A DNA stretch of 18,186 nt from Ignavibacteriaceae bacterium. Lineage in GTDB: Bacteria > Bacteroidota > Ignavibacteria > Ignavibacteriales > Ignavibacteriaceae. The notes below the pieces were generated by a model, which saw only the letters and a program-made list of their open reading frames with translations, was not told where the DNA came from and searched no databases. Shown in pieces: positions 14,274 to 18,186 of the stretch. Each line of letters starts with the position of its first letter. The first letter of the stretch is position 1. Where the stretch lies: the NCBI GenBank assembly GCA_023231105.1, contig JALNWB010000075.1:1-18186 (forward strand), read 5' to 3'. Position numbers and translations under genes: made by a program.

Positions 14274-15950
14274 ATGCAGGCAATCGGACTCTCATTTATT
14301 GATTGGATCATAATTTTTGTCTATTTCGGATTTGTTCTCGGCATTGGGTGGTATCTGCGAAGATTCACCACCAGCCAGGAAGATTTTTTCCTTGCCGGAA
14401 GAAAAAATTCATCGTGGGTTGCGGGACTCGCATTTTTATCGGCGAATCTTGGCGCTCTCGAACTTCTCGGAATGACAGGCAATACTTTTAAGTACGGTAT
14501 GTATGTCGCCCACTTCTACTGGATCGGGGCGATCCCGGCGATGCTTTTCCTCGGCATATATATGATGCCTTTTTATTACAGCAGTAAGATCAATTCCGTA
14601 CCCGGATATTTGAAACTCCGCTTCGATGAAAAAACCCGCGTTCTGAACGGAATTGCTTTTGCCGTAATGACGCTGCTTGTTTCGGGAATCAATCTTTACG
14701 CCATGGCGTTAGTTCTCCACACTTTTTTAGGATGGAACTGGGATGTGAGCATGTGGGCTTCTGCAATTACTGTTGCAATCTATGTAGGCTTAAGCGGATT
14801 AATGTCCGCTATCTTTACGGAAATTATCCAATTCTTTCTTATCTGGTTTGGCCTGTTTCTTATTTCTATTCTTGGAATAATTGAAATTGGAAGTCTCAGT
14901 GAAATTATCGCGCGGATAAATCAATACAGTAATCATATATCCTTTACAACTCTCTGGTCTTCGTCATCAAATCCAACACAGAACGGAATGTTTATTCACT
15001 GGGGAGGTATCGTACTTGGTCTTGGTTTTGTTCTTTCCTTCGGATATTGGACAACTGACTTTCTCGTCATTCAACGAGCTTTTTCTGCAAAAGATCTTCG
15101 CTCGGCAAGAATGACGCCAATACTTGCATCATTTTTTAAAATGGCTCTCCCTTTTATCGTAATTGTTGCCGGGCTTATCGCAATTGCACTTTCAAATGAT
15201 CCTAAAAGCGGCTTCTCCCTGCTGCATGATGGAGGGCAGATCAATTATGATTCTGCTCTTCCTCTTCTTATTGCGCGGTACTATCCATCCGGTCTTGTCG
15301 GTCTCGGTGTTACTGCGCTACTCGCAGGTTTTATGGCGGGACAAGCCGGTAACGTAAGCGCATTTAATACAGTGTGGACGTACGATATTTATAAAGCCGT
15401 CTTAAACAAAAAAGCTTCCGATTCACATTTACTCTGGATGGGACGTATGTCAACTCTCGCTGGTGTTGCCATCTCTTTAGTAACTGCATATTGGGCAAAA
15501 AGTTTTCCAAGTATTATGGATTATATGCAAGCAATCTTTTCTTGGGTTAATGCACCGCTTTTTGCTACGATGCTTCTCGGAATGTTTATTTGGTGGATCA
15601 CTCCCAACGGTGCTTTCTGGGGATTAGTTGCCGGAATGGTTTCATCCTTTACTATGTATCTTGCCGTAAAATTCAGTTGGATTAACGAAAGTATTATCAC
15701 AATGTCAAGTGTTCGGAGTGATATGGCAACAAATTTTTGGCGTGCATGGTGGGCTTGGCTGATCTGCGCGGTCGTTACTATTATGATCAGTTTGTTCACA
15801 AAAAAGAGATCGAAGGAAGAATTGGTTGGATTGGTTAAAGGATTGACACGTGAAAATCATGACCAGCCTGTTCCGTTTACTAAACGTCCGGAGTTTGTTG
15901 CTTTGATCTCATTAATCGTTTTAGTCATTCTTAATATTATATTTTGGTAG
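14274..15950 (+). CDS. Sodium:solute symporter (SSS/SLC5 family), probable sugar transporter
   Basis: This 558-residue, very hydrophobic protein has about 13-14 membrane segments. Family hallmarks are FTTSQEDFFLAGRKNSSWVAGLAFLSANLGALELLG near 30-66, INSVPGYLKLRF (104-115) and, in the middle, FGYWTTDFLVIQRAFSAKDLRSAR with GFMAGQAGNVSAFNTVWTYDIY further on. Length matches Na+/sugar members of the SglT type (about 530-580). Co-location with galK and galT points to Na+-driven galactose (or galactoside) uptake across the inner membrane. ATG 14274 has GAGGAA four bases upstream. It is the first gene of the apparent operon, with only 12 bp to the next gene. Substrate is inferred from context. Confidence 0.9.
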   Translation: MQAIGLSFIDWIIIFVYFGFVLGIGWYLRRFTTSQEDFFLAGRKNSSWVAGLAFLSANLGALELLGMTGNTFKYGMYVAHFYWIGAIPAMLFLGIYMMPFYYSSKINSVPGYLKLRFDEKTRVLNGIAFAVMTLLVSGINLYAMALVLHTFLGWNWDVSMWASAITVAIYVGLSGLMSAIFTEIIQFFLIWFGLFLISILGIIEIGSLSEIIARINQYSNHISFTTLWSSSSNPTQNGMFIHWGGIVLGLGFVLSFGYWTTDFLVIQRAFSAKDLRSARMTPILASFFKMALPFIVIVAGLIAIALSNDPKSGFSLLHDGGQINYDSALPLLIARYYPSGLVGLGVTALLAGFMAGQAGNVSAFNTVWTYDIYKAVLNKKASDSHLLWMGRMSTLAGVAISLVTAYWAKSFPSIMDYMQAIFSWVNAPLFATMLLGMFIWWITPNGAFWGLVAGMVSSFTMYLAVKFSWINESIITMSSVRSDMATNFWRAWWAWLICAVVTIMISLFTKKRSKEELVGLVKGLTRENHDQPVPFTKRPEFVALISLIVLVILNIIFW

Positions 15951-15962
15951 AAGGAGAAAACT

Positions 15963-16178
15963 ATGTTAGAACATAAAATGAAACCCATTTGGTTTTTTGT
16001 AGGACTTATCCTTCTTGTTATGGGAGGATTAATAATGTTGAACGGAATTTATCTTCTCTTCAATCCGTCGCAGCGTGTAACAGTGCTCAGTGAAATTCAT
16101 CCCGATATTTGGTGGGGAGCCATCATGGCGGCATTCGGCGGATTTATGTATTTCAAAACAAGAAAAGAAACTGTTTGA
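15963..16178 (+). CDS. Small two-helix membrane protein between symporter and galactokinase genes
   Basis: This 71-residue protein has two predicted membrane helices, at about 9-32 (WFFVGLILLVMGGLIMLNGIYLLF) and 48-65 (DIWWGAIMAAFGGFMYFK), and a basic tail TRKE. A strong AAGGAG (15951-15956) precedes ATG 15963. It lies 12 bp after the symporter stop and 7 bp before the galK start. No family is recognised. The tight packing and good ribosome site argue it is real. An accessory subunit or stabiliser of the symporter is a plausible guess, nothing more. Confidence 0.78.
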   Translation: MLEHKMKPIWFFVGLILLVMGGLIMLNGIYLLFNPSQRVTVLSEIHPDIWWGAIMAAFGGFMYFKTRKETV

Positions 16179-16185
16179 GTGCTGT

Positions 16186-17364
16186 ATGAACTTAATTCAT
16201 AAAATAGAAAAAATTTATAAAAATATGTTTAACGATGAACCATTGCTCGTCCGCTCTCCCGGAAGGTTGAATTTAATTGGAGAACACACCGATTACAATC
16301 TGGGTTTTGTTCTGCCGGCGGCAATCAATAAAGCGGTTTACTTTGCCGTTGCACCACGCCAAGATAAAACGTGTAAACTTTTTGCCGCTGATTTGAATGA
16401 AGCATTTGATTTCACTTTGGATAGGCTGGTCAAGTCAGATAAACACTGGCCAAATTACTTGATGGGCGTAGTCGATCAACTCATAAAAGCCGGTCATGAA
16501 ATTAACGGTTTCAATTGTGTGTTTGGTGGAGATATTCCGATAGGTGCCGGGCTTTCATCTTCTGCCGCAATAGAAGCCGGTTTGGCTTTTTCTCTGAATC
16601 AAATTTTCGATTTGCATATCGATAAACTTTCTCTTGTGAAACTGGCGCAAAAAGCAGAGAATGAATTTGTCGGAGTGAACTGCGGAATTATGGATCAGTT
16701 CATTAATATTTTTGGAGAGAGTGGAAACGCGCTTCGGATTGACTGCCGTTCGCTCGATTATGAGCTTGTTCCTTTTGATTATGATAATATATCTCTCGTC
16801 TTTTTTAATACGAATGTATTGCATTCACTTGCTTCATCAGAATATAATCTTAGAAGAGCTGAATGTGGTAAAGGAGTAGAAATAATTAAAAAAGAATTTT
16901 CGCAAGTAAACAGTCTGCGAGATGTTTCCCGTGATTTGTTGAATACCTTTAAATCAAAAATGGAACCGCTAACATTCCAACGTTGTAAATATGTTGTGGA
17001 AGAAAATGAAAGACTTTTGAAAGCTTGTGAAGCTTTAAAAGTGCATGACTTAAATACCTTTGGAGCATTGATGTACCAAACGCATGAAGGTTTGAGCCGC
17101 GATTATGAAGTTAGCTGCCCCGAACTTGATTTTCTAGTTGACGAAACGAAAGACATTCCGGCGGTATATGGCGCAAGAATGATGGGAGGCGGATTTGGCG
17201 GTTGTACCATCAACATAATTGAAAATGAATTTGTTGAATCTGTCTCCTCATCGATTTCTAAAAAGTATAAACAGAAGTTTAATCGTGAGGCTTCGGTTTA
17301 TGTAACGAAGATAGGCGGAGGAACAAGTATTGTCTGTAAGGAAGAAAATGCAGCAATTAGATAA
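16186..17364 (+). CDS. galK: Galactokinase
   Basis: This 392-residue GHMP kinase phosphorylates galactose at C1 with ATP, the first committed step of the Leloir pathway. The galactokinase signature GRLNLIGEHTDYNLGF lies at 26-41, the ATP-binding GGDIPIGAGLSSSAA at 114-128, the catalytic aspartate D170 in CGIMDQ, and the third GHMP motif MGGGFGGCTI near 346-355. ATG 16186 gives the normal family length and N-terminus; the longer open frame upstream overlaps the small membrane-protein gene and is rejected. The Shine-Dalgarno is weak (GAGTG), so translation is probably coupled to the preceding gene, 7 bp away. Its last 17 bases overlap the galT start. Confidence 0.96.
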   Translation: MNLIHKIEKIYKNMFNDEPLLVRSPGRLNLIGEHTDYNLGFVLPAAINKAVYFAVAPRQDKTCKLFAADLNEAFDFTLDRLVKSDKHWPNYLMGVVDQLIKAGHEINGFNCVFGGDIPIGAGLSSSAAIEAGLAFSLNQIFDLHIDKLSLVKLAQKAENEFVGVNCGIMDQFINIFGESGNALRIDCRSLDYELVPFDYDNISLVFFNTNVLHSLASSEYNLRRAECGKGVEIIKKEFSQVNSLRDVSRDLLNTFKSKMEPLTFQRCKYVVEENERLLKACEALKVHDLNTFGALMYQTHEGLSRDYEVSCPELDFLVDETKDIPAVYGARMMGGGFGGCTINIIENEFVESVSSSISKKYKQKFNREASVYVTKIGGGTSIVCKEENAAIR

Positions 17365-18186
17365 TTATAAGTATCCCCATAGAAGGAAGAATATTTTAAC
17401 CGGAGACTGGGTGCTAGTTTCTCCGCAAAGAACAAACCGCCCCTGGCAGGGAGAGGTTTCTTCTTCGGAAGAAATTGTTCGTCCTCAATACGATCCTAAT
17501 TGTTATTTGTGCCCCGGAAATAAAAGGGCAAACGGAGATGTTAATCCTGATTACAAAAACAGTTTCGTTTTTACAAATGATTTTTCTTCCATACTTGAAA
17601 AGATTCCCTCCGGTTCGCAGAAAACTAATAATCTATTGATAACACGAAATGAAGTAGGTATTTGCCGTGTTGTAAATTTTTCACCTCGTCATGATCTGAC
17701 TCTTGCGGAAATGACTGAGAAAGAAATTCAAATCGTAATTGAAACATGGAAAACAGAATTCAAAACTTTGAGTGAACACCCGAAGATAAATCATGTTCAA
17801 ATTTTCGAGAACAAAGGTCCGATGATGGGGAACAGCAATCCTCATCCGCATTGCCAGATATGGGCGCAGGAAAGTATTCCTACCGAACCTACAAAAGAAT
17901 TGAGACAATTTAAAAACTACTTCAAGAAAAATAATCGAAGTCTCTTAAGTGATTATCTGAAACTAGAGTGTAAACTGGAGGAAAGAATTGTTTATGAAAA
18001 TTCTTTATTTGTTGTGCTCGTTCCGTTTTGGGCAACATGGCCTTATGAAACTATCATCATTTCTAAAAAGAAATATGCATCACTACTTGAATTCAAAACT
18101 TCAGAAATAGAAACTTTCGCTAACGCGATTAAAATTATAACGGTAAAGTATGATAATCTTTTTAAAATATCTTTCCCGTATTCTTC
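17348..18186 (+). CDS. galT: Galactose-1-phosphate uridylyltransferase (3'-truncated by window edge)
   Basis: ATG 17348 lies 17 bases inside galK, and the frame is open to the window end, giving 279 residues of about 340-350. It transfers UMP between UDP-glucose and galactose 1-phosphate, the second Leloir step. Visible marks are TGDWVLVSPQRTNRPWQG (18-35), zinc ligands C52 and C55 (CYLC) and H115 (SPRHD), and the active-site triad NPHPHCQIW, with the H166-P167-H168 pair supplying the uridylylated histidine. The later ENSLFVVLVPFWATWPYE is the usual start of the C-terminal half. The overlap with galK indicates translational coupling; a galM or galE gene might follow outside the window. Confidence 0.96.
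   Translation, partial: MQQLDNYKYPHRRKNILTGDWVLVSPQRTNRPWQGEVSSSEEIVRPQYDPNCYLCPGNKRANGDVNPDYKNSFVFTNDFSSILEKIPSGSQKTNNLLITRNEVGICRVVNFSPRHDLTLAEMTEKEIQIVIETWKTEFKTLSEHPKINHVQIFENKGPMMGNSNPHPHCQIWAQESIPTEPTKELRQFKNYFKKNNRSLLSDYLKLECKLEERIVYENSLFVVLVPFWATWPYETIIISKKKYASLLEFKTSEIETFANAIKIITVKYDNLFKISFPYS

Overview
The window looks like a chromosomal segment from an AT-rich member of the FCB group, most likely Ignavibacteria or a relative. The main clue is the type IX secretion sorting domain at the left edge, with the QNYPNPFN motif typical of that lineage. Supporting clues are a Bacteroidota-style promoter (TTG plus TAnnTTTG) before the LacI-type gene and a Bacteroidota-type outer-membrane barrel remnant.

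Layout: (1) 1-4341, + strand: the tail of a secreted LamG-like protein with a T9SS signal, a secreted six-hairpin glycosidase, and a MalK/UgpC-type ABC ATPase. This is a carbohydrate-use segment. (2) 4424-5793, - strand: a LOG-family nucleotide hydrolase and a DUF4395 membrane protein. (3) 5889-10634: an accessory island. It holds a Phd/ParE-like toxin-antitoxin pair, two single-gene units of unknown function and an IS110-family transposase, separated by long imperfect palindromes of about 190 bp. (4) 10635-12952: decaying DNA with a truncated outer-membrane barrel fragment, an intact bacteriohemerythrin gene and a broken serine-hydrolase lipoprotein gene. (5) 13012-18186, + strand: a galactose locus made of a LacI/GalR-type regulator, two composite operators, an SSS-family symporter, a small membrane protein, galK and the start of galT. 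It would import galactose and feed it into the Leloir pathway.

The most interesting part is region 3. The palindromes have the architecture of integron attC sites: outer R boxes (GTATAAC/GTTATAC), an eight-base spacer, and inner L boxes (AAGCCGACCGC against GCGGCGGCTT) that pair except for one extra A. Each gene unit is bounded by its own perfect 10-11 bp inverted repeat (GTTATATTGC, GTTATACAACC or GTTATACACC), which is what the R' and R'' boxes of a circular cassette predict. Read on the - strand, the two unknown genes start 18-19 nt after the cassette start and stop in or next to R''. The TA pair lies in the opposite direction. The transposase sits against one of these sites, recalling the attC-targeting IS1111 elements. 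No integrase gene is present, so this is either part of an array whose integrase lies outside, or an integrase-less cluster. The sites are longer than most known attC sites. HEPN-like motifs in the two cassette proteins suggest, without proving, a defence cargo.
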